From Hyphomicrobium sp. MC1 (lineage in GTDB: Bacteria; Pseudomonadota; Alphaproteobacteria; Rhizobiales; Hyphomicrobiaceae), in contig NC_015717.1 of assembly GCF_000253295.1 (NCBI RefSeq), positions 1,612,001-1,676,000 of the forward strand: a stretch of 64,000 bases of DNA, read 5' to 3'. Every line of letters starts with the position of its first letter. Position 1 is the stretch's first letter. The notes beneath the pieces are model-generated. The model saw nothing but the letters and a program-made list of their open reading frames with translations, made no database searches and was not told where the DNA came from. The translations under genes were made by a program, and so were the position numbers. Of the stretch, positions 26,292 through 34,237 are shown piece by piece.

Positions 26292-28928
26292 TTACTGCAA
26301 ACATTCTCGCACGAATTGAATCCGCCCGAGTGGTTCGAGCTTTTTTGCGTCGGCTTGCTTTCGGCACTCTTTTAATTTGTCGACCTTCTCTTCCAATCTC
26401 TGGACCAAGGTCAAATCCTCCGAGACTGGTCCGTCTGCGGAAGCTTGCATGGCAGCCTCGAACTTTTTGATGTCGTCGGGGGACAGATGCGGTCGATCCA
26501 CATTGATCGTCAACTTGTTGAGTTTGGCAGTCAGCGGAAACGGCGGCTTGTAATCGGCGTCGTTTACTCCGGTCAGGGTATCTGAGCCGATATCGAAGCT
26601 CTCGTCCCATTGAAGGATCATCGGCAAAGTTCTCTCCATTGTCTGGCTGGCGACAACGTTGCCGTCAACCTTCAGAATGCCGGTGCCGGAGCGGCCTACG
26701 CCGGAGAAATTGTTGAATGCCAGCGTACCAGGACCCAACCCATCGTATTTGAAGTCGAACTCGATCACATGTCTGCCGGGCGTGAGCGGATCAGGGCCTT
26801 CCCATTTCAGGCGTTTGAGGTCGACTAGATTCCACAACCAAACCGGTTTGCCGCCGAGCAGATAGAAGCCGTAACCGCCGAAACGGCCACCGGAGGTTAG
26901 AATCATACCTTCGGCGCCGTCTTGCGGAACGTCGATGTCGGCAGTCACCGTGTAGGATGTATTGAGCAACAGCGGAGAATCGCCCTGAGGCAGGCCGGTC
27001 ATCGGTCGCGTGTAAACAAATTCGGTGCGCCCAGCCGTGATATTCGGACGGGGCGCAACAATGCGCGCGGCCACCGAGGCGTCGAGCGGGAAGACTTGGT
27101 ATTTCTTTGCTTCCGCGACAAACTTCTCACGCATCTGTGCGACTTTCACAGGGTGTTTTGCAGCGATGTCGTCAGCCTGGTTGAAGTCCTTATGTAGATC
27201 ATAGAGCTGGAACACTTGGTTATTCAGTGGATCGGGGTTGGCAGGGCCAAAGGCCTCCCAAGGTGCTCGGTTGACCTTTGTGCTGAGCAGCCAGCCATCA
27301 TCGTAGAGCGCCCACTGCCCCATCATCTCGAAGTACTGCGTCTTGTGTCGCGACGGCGCGTTCGCGTTCTTGGCATCAAAAGTGTAGAGGAAGCTTGTTC
27401 CTTCAATCGACTTTTGCTTGATGCCGTCAACCGTTTCGGGTGCGCGGATGCCGGCCGCCTCAAGAATTGTAGGCACGACGTCTATGACATGCATGAATTG
27501 CTCACGCAGTCCCCCCTTGTCCTTTATGCGCGCCGGCCACGACACCACCATGTTTTGATTGATGCCGCCAAGTCTCGAAGCATTCTGCTTGAACCAGTCG
27601 AACGGCGTGTCAAAGGCCCAAGACCATCCGGCCGACATGTGATTATACGTCTGCTCGGTGCCCCAGACATCATAGAACTTCATTTGTTCTTCAGCAGGGA
27701 TTTTGTTGAGGCCGTTGAAGAAGGCGACCTCGTTGGGTGTTCCCAATGGTCCACCTTCGGCGCTCGTGCCGTTATCACCGTTGATATAGATGATGAGTGT
27801 GTTGTCGAGTTTACCGAGATCATCGAATGCCTGCACCACCCGACCGATCTCATGGTCGTTGTAGGCTGCATAGGCGGCGAAGACTTCGACCTGGCGTATG
27901 AAGAGTTTCTTTTCGACGTCACTAAGCTCGTCCCACGGCTTCAAGACGTTAGTCGGCCATGGCGTCAGTTGAGCATCTTTCGGAACCAACCCGAGCCTCT
28001 TCTGATTTTCGAAGATGCGATCGCGCAGCTTGTTGTAGCCGTCGTCGAACAGGTGCATCTCATGAATCTTGTCCACCCACTCCTTCGTCGGATGATGCGG
28101 TGCGTGGGTGGCGCCGGGCGCGTACTTGATGAATATCGGCTTGGAGGGATCGGTCTGGTGAATTCGTGTCATGTAGTCGATGGCATCGTCCGCCATGCCC
28201 GTAATCAGATTCCAGCCGGGCTTTCCTTCAAATGGATAAATCTGCGTGGTGTTGCGGAATAGGTTCGGCTGCCACTGGTTGGCGTCTCCGCCGACGAAGC
28301 CATAAAAGTATTCAAAGCCAAGGCCGGTCGGCCATTGGTCGAACGGCCCAACCTGACTGGCTTCGAAGGCGGGCGTATTGTGGTCCTTGCCGAACCATGC
28401 CGTGGCGTATCCATTGTCGAGCAGAATGCGCCCGATGGTCGCCGAATCCTTACCTATGATGCTGTTGTAGCCAGGAAAACCTGTCGACTGTTCGGATATG
28501 ACGCCGAAACCTGCCGAGTGATGATTGCGCCCAGTGATGAGGGCGGCGCGCGTCGGTGAACACAGCGCGGTGGAGAAGATCCGATCATAGCGAAGGCCCT
28601 CTTGTGCAATGCGGTCCATCGTAGGGGTCGGAATGACGCCACCAAAAGTGCTCGGCACCCCGAAGCCGGCGTCGTCTGTGATAATCAGCAGGACGTTCGG
28701 CGCGTTCTTCGGAGGTACGATGCGAGGTGCCCACCACGGCGTCGATTGCAGAGCATCATCCTTGATGACGCCGCCAAATCGAGGGTCCGGTGACGGGAGC
28801 CGTTTACCATCGATCGTAGTCGTCGCGTCGGGCGATCCGGGTACGCCAGTGGTCCCTTGGGACATTGCAGCGGTAGGCCCGACCATAAGCCCGCAAGTGA
28901 CGGCAGCGAATAACCAACTACGCTTCAT
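26292..28928 (-). CDS. Large arylsulfatase (formylglycine-dependent, exported)
   Basis: The product has 878 residues with a signal peptide (MKRSWLFAAVTCGLMVGPTAAMSQ). The maturation motif CSPTR is at 123-127 and metal-binding LLIITDDAGFG at about 80-90. YATAWFGKDHNTP carries the conserved lysine and histidine. The C-terminal ~250 residues form a beta-rich domain (DFKYDGLGPGTLAFNNFSG) before a final basic helix. This long form, with a PDPRFGGVI leader before the catalytic domain, is a known arylsulfatase subtype distinct from the one at 16557. It is divergent from an AraC-type regulator gene with 102 bases between the starts, so that regulator may control it. Confidence 0.92.
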   Translation of the reverse strand: MKRSWLFAAVTCGLMVGPTAAMSQGTTGVPGSPDATTTIDGKRLPSPDPRFGGVIKDDALQSTPWWAPRIVPPKNAPNVLLIITDDAGFGVPSTFGGVIPTPTMDRIAQEGLRYDRIFSTALCSPTRAALITGRNHHSAGFGVISEQSTGFPGYNSIIGKDSATIGRILLDNGYATAWFGKDHNTPAFEASQVGPFDQWPTGLGFEYFYGFVGGDANQWQPNLFRNTTQIYPFEGKPGWNLITGMADDAIDYMTRIHQTDPSKPIFIKYAPGATHAPHHPTKEWVDKIHEMHLFDDGYNKLRDRIFENQKRLGLVPKDAQLTPWPTNVLKPWDELSDVEKKLFIRQVEVFAAYAAYNDHEIGRVVQAFDDLGKLDNTLIIYINGDNGTSAEGGPLGTPNEVAFFNGLNKIPAEEQMKFYDVWGTEQTYNHMSAGWSWAFDTPFDWFKQNASRLGGINQNMVVSWPARIKDKGGLREQFMHVIDVVPTILEAAGIRAPETVDGIKQKSIEGTSFLYTFDAKNANAPSRHKTQYFEMMGQWALYDDGWLLSTKVNRAPWEAFGPANPDPLNNQVFQLYDLHKDFNQADDIAAKHPVKVAQMREKFVAEAKKYQVFPLDASVAARIVAPRPNITAGRTEFVYTRPMTGLPQGDSPLLLNTSYTVTADIDVPQDGAEGMILTSGGRFGGYGFYLLGGKPVWLWNLVDLKRLKWEGPDPLTPGRHVIEFDFKYDGLGPGTLAFNNFSGVGRSGTGILKVDGNVVASQTMERTLPMILQWDESFDIGSDTLTGVNDADYKPPFPLTAKLNKLTINVDRPHLSPDDIKKFEAAMQASADGPVSEDLTLVQRLEEKVDKLKECRKQADAKKLEPLGRIQFVRECLQ

Positions 28929-29030
28929 AACTGCGTCTCCGCGCTGGAATTCACGCTTCAGGTTGTGGTCCTCGTGAGCTATGTATCATGAACTTTGCGC
29001 GTTCGACCTTGCAGATTCGGCCATTTCATC

Positions 29031-30143
29031 ATGAAGCAATCTCATTCCCGGCGCGGCGCGAAAACCGTAAGACGCCAGAAGGTTGTGACTGCCAGCCGTT
29101 CCCCTAAGCCTCGTACAACCAGCGACTTGGCCATGAGCAATCTCGGTGAAGTCCGCGTTGGACCGATCATGGCTATTCCGGCGGTATTGCGGGAGTTCGG
29201 AGTAAAGCCGCAACGCGCATTCTCTGTCGCTGGCATTGATCCACGGATCTTTCAGAATCCGGATAACCGCATTCCACTTGAAGAGATAGGCCGCCTCCTA
29301 GAGGTCTGCATAGAACTCACCGGTTGCGGCCACTTTGGCGTTCTAGTTGGCGAGCGTTTTGATCTTCGATCATTCGGCGCCTTGGGCTGCCTTCTTCGCA
29401 ACTCCGCCTCAGTCGGCGATGCGCTTCGCAGTCTCGTGCTTCATCTACACGTGCACGATAGAGGTGCGGCGCCGGTACTATTGGCACCCCATCCGTCGAA
29501 AATTATTCTCGGATATTCGGTCTACCGCAGCGAGACGCCGGCGATCCCGCAAATATACGATGCTGCAATTGCTATCGCTTACAAAATACTTCAGGAACTT
29601 TGCGGTCCCGCGTGGAAGCCGCAAACCGTCCAATTCTCGTATCGCAGGCCGAGCAATATAGAGCCTTACCGGCGCATTTTTCAGTCGCCTGTCCGCTTTG
29701 GCGCCGAGGTGTCAGGAATTGTCTTTCCTGCCTTTTACCTCCAGCGACCAATCTCGGATGCCGACCCAAGTCTGCATGATATCCTCGTGGCGGCTATGGA
29801 GAACGCCGCAAACGGTCGACTGAGTTTGAGTGAGAAGGTGCAAGAGGTACTTCCTCAAATGGTGCTCGGGGGCACTTCTGCAGCGAATGTTGTTGCACGT
29901 CTTTTTGACATGCCCGAACGGACGCTTCGAAGGCGTCTGGCAACGGAAGGGAAGAACCTGCAACACCTTGTCCAGCAGGCCCGCTTCGAACTTGCGCAAC
30001 AGATGCTGAAGAATACCGAACGTCCAGTGACAGGCATTGCAGCCTCTCTGCGCTATGAGGATGCGAACGCCTTTTCCCGTGCTTTTCGGAAATGGGCCGG
30101 TGTCAGCCCCCAACAATGGCGACTAGCCGCGTGCCCTGCTTAA
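29031..30143 (+). CDS. AraC family transcriptional regulator
   Basis: The product has about 370 residues. The N-terminal two thirds match the arabinose-binding-like domain of OruR/ArgR-type AraC proteins (VGPIMAIPAVLREFGVKP ... FGALGCLLRNSASVGDAL). The last ~100 residues are the double helix-turn-helix, with MPERTLRRRLATEG and the closing RYEDANAFSRAFRKWAGVSP. The start is uncertain: TTG at 28995, ATG at 29031 and ATG at 29133 are all in frame, and 29133 (MSNLGEVRVG) would fit the family best by length. It is divergent from the large arylsulfatase gene. Confidence 0.85.
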   Translation: MKQSHSRRGAKTVRRQKVVTASRSPKPRTTSDLAMSNLGEVRVGPIMAIPAVLREFGVKPQRAFSVAGIDPRIFQNPDNRIPLEEIGRLLEVCIELTGCGHFGVLVGERFDLRSFGALGCLLRNSASVGDALRSLVLHLHVHDRGAAPVLLAPHPSKIILGYSVYRSETPAIPQIYDAAIAIAYKILQELCGPAWKPQTVQFSYRRPSNIEPYRRIFQSPVRFGAEVSGIVFPAFYLQRPISDADPSLHDILVAAMENAANGRLSLSEKVQEVLPQMVLGGTSAANVVARLFDMPERTLRRRLATEGKNLQHLVQQARFELAQQMLKNTERPVTGIAASLRYEDANAFSRAFRKWAGVSPQQWRLAACPA

Positions 30144-30384
30144 CCAAAACAGACAAGCCTGGCTTGATCGGCAGAACGGCCCGAAAAGTGTCTTCCGCTA
30201 CACCCTCCGTGGACGGCGCGGTGGAACATGGGCCTTGGCGCCTGCGTTGCCATCGAAGTCGACGAATCCAGAAATGCCGATCCAGCAAGGTGTTGAGGCG
30301 GCACATCAACTTTCTGCTTGATGCTACTCCCGCGCTCGGAATATGGCGCTGCTTGCCAGAAAACAGAGCAGGGTATCCTCCGCC

Positions 30385-30786
30385 ATGACGCGACGCTTCG
30401 TGCCTGCACACTTTCGTCTTGCTATCCGCCGGTCGTTCAGCGGCAGAGGTCTTTTCGCTGACGAACGCATACCTGCAGGATCATGCGTCATCGAATATCT
30501 CGGACGCCCTGCCACCGCCAAACAGATGAAAGAGAATCGCGGAAAGTACCTTTTCTGGACGAGCGAGAGGAGCATGATTGACGGGAACATACCGGCGAAT
30601 ACAGCTCGCTTTATCAACCACTCCTGCGCGCCGAATTGTGAGGTCGATATCCACAAGCGTCGCGTGTATGTCTTTGCCCTCCGCGACATCGCGCCCGGCG
30701 AAGAGCTTTCTTACGATTACGGCGAGGAATATTTTGAGATGCATTTGGCGGGAAGCTGCCGCTGCACCAAGTGCTCCCCATTATGA
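30385..30786 (+). CDS. SET-domain protein lysine methyltransferase
   Basis: This 133-residue protein consists almost wholly of a SET domain, a fold best known from eukaryotic histone methyltransferases. Motifs include SGRGLFADERIPAGSCVIEYLG at the start, RFINHSCAPNCE (cofactor-binding NHS) and ELSYDYGEEYF (catalytic tyrosine). The C-terminal CRCTKCSPL resembles a post-SET zinc motif. It is expected to transfer methyl from S-adenosylmethionine to a protein lysine. ATG at 30385 places the start next to the domain; an in-frame ATG at 30343 would add 14 residues. It stands alone between the AraC and TetR genes with about 240 and 316 bases on each side. Confidence 0.85.
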   Translation: MTRRFVPAHFRLAIRRSFSGRGLFADERIPAGSCVIEYLGRPATAKQMKENRGKYLFWTSERSMIDGNIPANTARFINHSCAPNCEVDIHKRRVYVFALRDIAPGEELSYDYGEEYFEMHLAGSCRCTKCSPL

Positions 30787-31102
30787 ATTTCTGCAAACCG
30801 CGCCACCCGCGAATGGCGAGGGCTCCACTAATTCCACTATGCGCTGATCCTTACCATAAGGCCTTTCGATCCGCCAGTCGGAGGGGTCGTGCCTGCTGTA
30901 CGCGCGGTACTGCCCTGATGTCATGCAGGGCATCTAGCGGCCGATGGCACGCAGGTTTTATGGCCTTCGCGCATTAAAGAAGTGACGCGCCGATTGAACG
31001 CGCCTGCGCGGGCGGGAAGGGGTTCGCTATTTTGCCACAATTTTGGACTTTACAGTCCAATCTAAAAAATGAGCATGCGTCTGTTTGGTGGTTTGATCCG
31101 AG
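30787..31102. other. Intergenic region upstream of the TetR-RND operon
   Basis: These 316 bases contain the TetR-type operator candidate (31043-31060) near the right end and the promoter of the efflux operon. No gene was seen. Confidence 0.5.
31043..31060. promoter_or_regulatory. Candidate TetR operator
   Basis: TTGGACT-TTAC-AGTCCAA is a perfect inverted repeat with 7-base arms and a 4-base spacer. It ends 42 bases before the TetR start, where a self-repressing TetR protein would be expected to bind. The symmetry is seen directly; the binding protein is inferred from position. Confidence 0.65.
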
Positions 31103-31771
31103 ATGCGCAGAAAACAAAAAATTCACGTAAGCAAACGCGATGCGATCATGGACGCAGCGGCAGATCTCTTTGTCTCGCATGGGTACGACGGCGCTAGCAT
31201 GGAGATCATCGCTGAGGCGGCCGATGTCTCGCGTCAGACGATCTACAATCAGTTCGAGAGCAAGGAGGCGCTGTTTCGCGCCATTATTGACAATCTTGTA
31301 GATGAGTTCTTGGCGCCCCTGGCTAAGGCGAGCCGACGCGTGAGCGTTCGCGAGACGCTGATTGCGTTTGCCGAGCACACTCTTGATCTGTTGGTCCAGC
31401 CTAAATTTGTCGGCCTCTATCGCTTGACGCTCACCGAGACCACGCGGTTTCCAGACTTCGGTCCTTCCGTTTACGAGGCTGGTGCGCTCCGAGCGCAGGA
31501 GACGGTGGCGCTATATCTTCGCGAGCAGGCACAAAGCGGCAATCTTGAATTGGCCGATCCCTTCCTCGCTGCTGGTCAGTTTATGGCACTGGTCGGTCGG
31601 GATACGGAACTCAAAGCGCTTTTCGGGGTCGAATCCCACCTCTCTTCCCAAGAGATGCGGCGGCGGGCAAAGGCCGGTGTCGACGTGTTCTTGAAGGCGT
31701 ATGGGACACGGGGCGTGGTCCTGCCATCCAGAGTTCCAAAGACGGCTCGAAGATCATTGCGACTGAGGTAG
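31103..31771 (+). CDS. TetR/AcrR family transcriptional repressor
   Basis: The product has 222 residues with an N-terminal TetR helix-turn-helix (AAADLFVSHGYDGASMEIIAEAADVSRQTIYNQFESKEALF) followed by an all-helical ligand domain. Its gene is directly upstream of a patatin-like lipoprotein and an RND pump (3-base gap to the next start), so it most likely represses this operon and responds to a pump substrate. The palindrome at 31043-31060 is its likely operator. The C-terminus is basic (KTARRSLRLR). Confidence 0.92.
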   Translation: MRRKQKIHVSKRDAIMDAAADLFVSHGYDGASMEIIAEAADVSRQTIYNQFESKEALFRAIIDNLVDEFLAPLAKASRRVSVRETLIAFAEHTLDLLVQPKFVGLYRLTLTETTRFPDFGPSVYEAGALRAQETVALYLREQAQSGNLELADPFLAAGQFMALVGRDTELKALFGVESHLSSQEMRRRAKAGVDVFLKAYGTRGVVLPSRVPKTARRSLRLR

Positions 31772-31774
31772 GCG

Positions 31775-33058
31775 ATGTTTTCGAGGGGGGAGAGCAAAGG
31801 TGACCGGAGCAGGTTCGTAGTGCACGCTACGTTGCTTTTGGCCGCGATGCTTCTTGCTTTTCTCAATGCTGGTTGCGCAGCGACGCTTCCTCGCATCACC
31901 GTTCCAGAGACGCTAGTCGACGAAGCTCATCTAAGTGGAATGGAAGGTGTTCGCATTTGGGGAGATGCGTCTGAGGAATCTCTGCGGCAGCTGGTGCGGG
32001 CGGAGGCTCCCAAAATGCAAGCCCTCATGCAATCGCGCACGCGTCAGGGCGAACGTCCTGTCATCAATATCGCTGCTATATCGGGCGGTGCCGACGATGG
32101 TGCATTCGGAGCAGGACTTTTGGTTGGCTGGAGTGATGCTGGCACGAGGCCCGATTTCGATCTCGTCACAGGTGTGAGCGCAGGGGCGCTGATCGCTCCG
32201 TTCGTATTTCTTGGACGGCGGAAGGATGCTGAGCTCCAAGATATTTTCACCAAGTATACGCAACAGGACATCTTCACGAAAAACGTCATATCCGGGTTGG
32301 TTGGGGGCCCGGCTTTAGCTGACAGTTCTCCTCTTGCGCGTCTTATCGCCAGATATGTCGACAAGGAATTCCTGCGTGAAGTCGCCCGTGAGCGGGCTAA
32401 GGGGCGCATCCTCTTGGTCGGAACAACGAACCTCGATGCGCAGCGTCCAGTGCTTTGGGACATGGGACGCATTGCGATGAGTGATAGTCCTGAAGCTCTT
32501 GGTCTGTTTCGGAATGTCTTATTGGCCTCCGCCTCTATTCCCGGCGTCTTTCCCCCTGTGCACATTCAAGTCCGTGCGGACGGCAGGACGTATGACGAGA
32601 TGCATGTCGATGGTGGCGTGACCCAGCAGGTGTTTGTGGTGCCGCCTTCTTTGTCGCTCAGAAGTGCCGGACAAGGATCAAAGCCATTGGCCAGACGGGT
32701 TTTCATCATCCGAAATGGCAAGATAAGTCCCGAGTGGCAACCCGTGGAGGCGAACACGCTATCCATTACGGGGCGCTCGATCTCAACGCTCATCAAGAAC
32801 GAAGGCCTCGGCGATCTCTACCGCATCTATGCGACCGCCAAACGCGATCACATGGACTTCAATCTCGCAGCTATCCCCGCAAACTTCGAAATGAAAAGTC
32901 CGGCGCCGTTCGATCAAAAGTACATGCGAGCGCTCTATGATGTCGGTTATCGCGCGGGACGCCTCGGTTTTAAATGGATGAAGGCACCGCCGGGTCTTGA
33001 AGAACAACCCATCTCCCAGACAAAAGCTCGAGATTTAGCTGTGTCTACGAACAATTGA
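31775..33058 (+). CDS. Patatin-like phospholipase, lipoprotein
   Basis: The product has 427 residues. The N-terminal LLAAMLLAFLNAGC is a lipoprotein signal with the lipidated cysteine at position 34. The patatin fold is marked by the oxyanion loop SGGADDGAFGAG, the nucleophile elbow GVSAG (S135) and the second catalytic residue D279 in VDGG. Together they form the Ser-Asp dyad of an acyl hydrolase that cleaves phospholipids or other esters. It is probably on the periplasmic side of a membrane. Its place between the TetR gene and an RND pump in one operon is unusual and suggests the enzyme treats lipids or ester drugs linked to the pump. Confidence 0.85.
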   Translation: MFSRGESKGDRSRFVVHATLLLAAMLLAFLNAGCAATLPRITVPETLVDEAHLSGMEGVRIWGDASEESLRQLVRAEAPKMQALMQSRTRQGERPVINIAAISGGADDGAFGAGLLVGWSDAGTRPDFDLVTGVSAGALIAPFVFLGRRKDAELQDIFTKYTQQDIFTKNVISGLVGGPALADSSPLARLIARYVDKEFLREVARERAKGRILLVGTTNLDAQRPVLWDMGRIAMSDSPEALGLFRNVLLASASIPGVFPPVHIQVRADGRTYDEMHVDGGVTQQVFVVPPSLSLRSAGQGSKPLARRVFIIRNGKISPEWQPVEANTLSITGRSISTLIKNEGLGDLYRIYATAKRDHMDFNLAAIPANFEMKSPAPFDQKYMRALYDVGYRAGRLGFKWMKAPPGLEEQPISQTKARDLAVSTNN

Positions 33059-33067
33059 GGACCACGA

Positions 33068-34234
33068 ATGACGTCAGCAATAGCATTGAGGTTTGCCAAG
33101 CAATTTGCGGCGGCAAGCTTCGTCTTTTTTCTCGCTTCCCCTGTATTTGCCCAGGTCCCGGGTGGTCCGCCGGTCGTCGGCTATGTCGTTGCTGAAAAGA
33201 AGCCGGTCACGCAGATCCAGGAGTTCATCGGGCGCATCGAAGCCGTCAATAAGGTAAATGTCGTCGCGCGTGTCTCTGCGGAACTTGAGGAAGCGCCGTT
33301 CAAGGAGGGCACAGAAGTCAAGAAGGGAGACATTCTTTATCAGCTAGAAAAGCCGCCCTATGAAGCGGCCGTTGAAAGCGCGAAGGCATCTGTCGATCAA
33401 TTCCGTGCGCTCCTTCGCAACGCCGTTTTGACCACGGAGCGCTATAAAAAACTTTTGTCCAGCCCTGCGGGCCAGCAATCGAGCGTCGATAGTGCGCTCG
33501 CACAGCAGCAATCTTATGAAGCGCAGATGCTCGGCGCCCAAGCGCAGCAAAAGACGGCTGAGATCAACCTCGGCTATACCACCATCCGATCACCAATCGA
33601 CGGTAAGGTTGGACGCATCGCTGTCACGGTCGGAAATATCGTGGGACCGACTTCGGGCACGCTGACCACCATCGTCAGCCAAGACCCAATGTATGTGACG
33701 TTTCCGGTCCCATCGCCGACGCTGCTCGAGCTCGGACGAATGTACGCACCAAAGGGAGGCTTCGACGCGGTTGTTCTTCGTATCCGACTACCGGACGGCA
33801 CTCTCTACGCTGAAAAAGGAAAGCTTGATTACGTCGATCCTTCGGTCGCAACCAATACGGACACCGTCACGGTACGGGGAACCATTCCCAATCCGCTTCG
33901 CAAGTCTGGAAATGAATCGCTTCGCCCGTTGATTGATGGAGAATTCGTCACTGCTCTCGTCGAGGGCGTCGAGCCGGTCGTCGCTCTGGCAATTCCAAGG
34001 TCAGCGGTCTTGTCCGATCAGCAGGGCGATTACGTTTACGTTATCAGCGCTGACAATGTCGTAACCCAGCGACGAATTCAACTTGGCCAGTCGACGGCCG
34101 CCGTCGCGATGATTTCTGCCGGACTGAGTGAAGGGGAAAAGGTCGTAACCGAAGGCATCCAGCGCGTTCGCCCCAATCTCAAAGTCGCCCCGCAGCCTGC
34201 CGGGCCCGATCCAATCAAAGCGAATGGTCAATAA
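33068..34234 (+). CDS. RND efflux membrane fusion protein (MexE/AcrA-type adaptor)
   Basis: The product has 388 residues with a signal peptide (AASFVFFLASPVFAQ). It contains a lipoyl half (EFIGRIEAVNKVNVVARVSA), an alpha-helical hairpin (about 95-165), a second lipoyl half (TTIRSPIDGKVGRIAVTVGN) and a beta-barrel plus membrane-proximal domain (GEKVVTEGIQRVRPN). No lipobox cysteine is present, unlike AcrA, so it is probably held by the signal region or by the pump. It is 9 bases after the patatin gene and 3 before the pump gene. Confidence 0.93.
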   Translation: MTSAIALRFAKQFAAASFVFFLASPVFAQVPGGPPVVGYVVAEKKPVTQIQEFIGRIEAVNKVNVVARVSAELEEAPFKEGTEVKKGDILYQLEKPPYEAAVESAKASVDQFRALLRNAVLTTERYKKLLSSPAGQQSSVDSALAQQQSYEAQMLGAQAQQKTAEINLGYTTIRSPIDGKVGRIAVTVGNIVGPTSGTLTTIVSQDPMYVTFPVPSPTLLELGRMYAPKGGFDAVVLRIRLPDGTLYAEKGKLDYVDPSVATNTDTVTVRGTIPNPLRKSGNESLRPLIDGEFVTALVEGVEPVVALAIPRSAVLSDQQGDYVYVISADNVVTQRRIQLGQSTAAVAMISAGLSEGEKVVTEGIQRVRPNLKVAPQPAGPDPIKANGQ

Positions 34235-34237
34235 GCC

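Noticed and set aside
27216..28262. 348-codon plus-strand frame opposite the large arylsulfatase
   Set aside because: It is antisense to a gene with a complete sulfatase motif set; no ribosome site and no domain was recognised.
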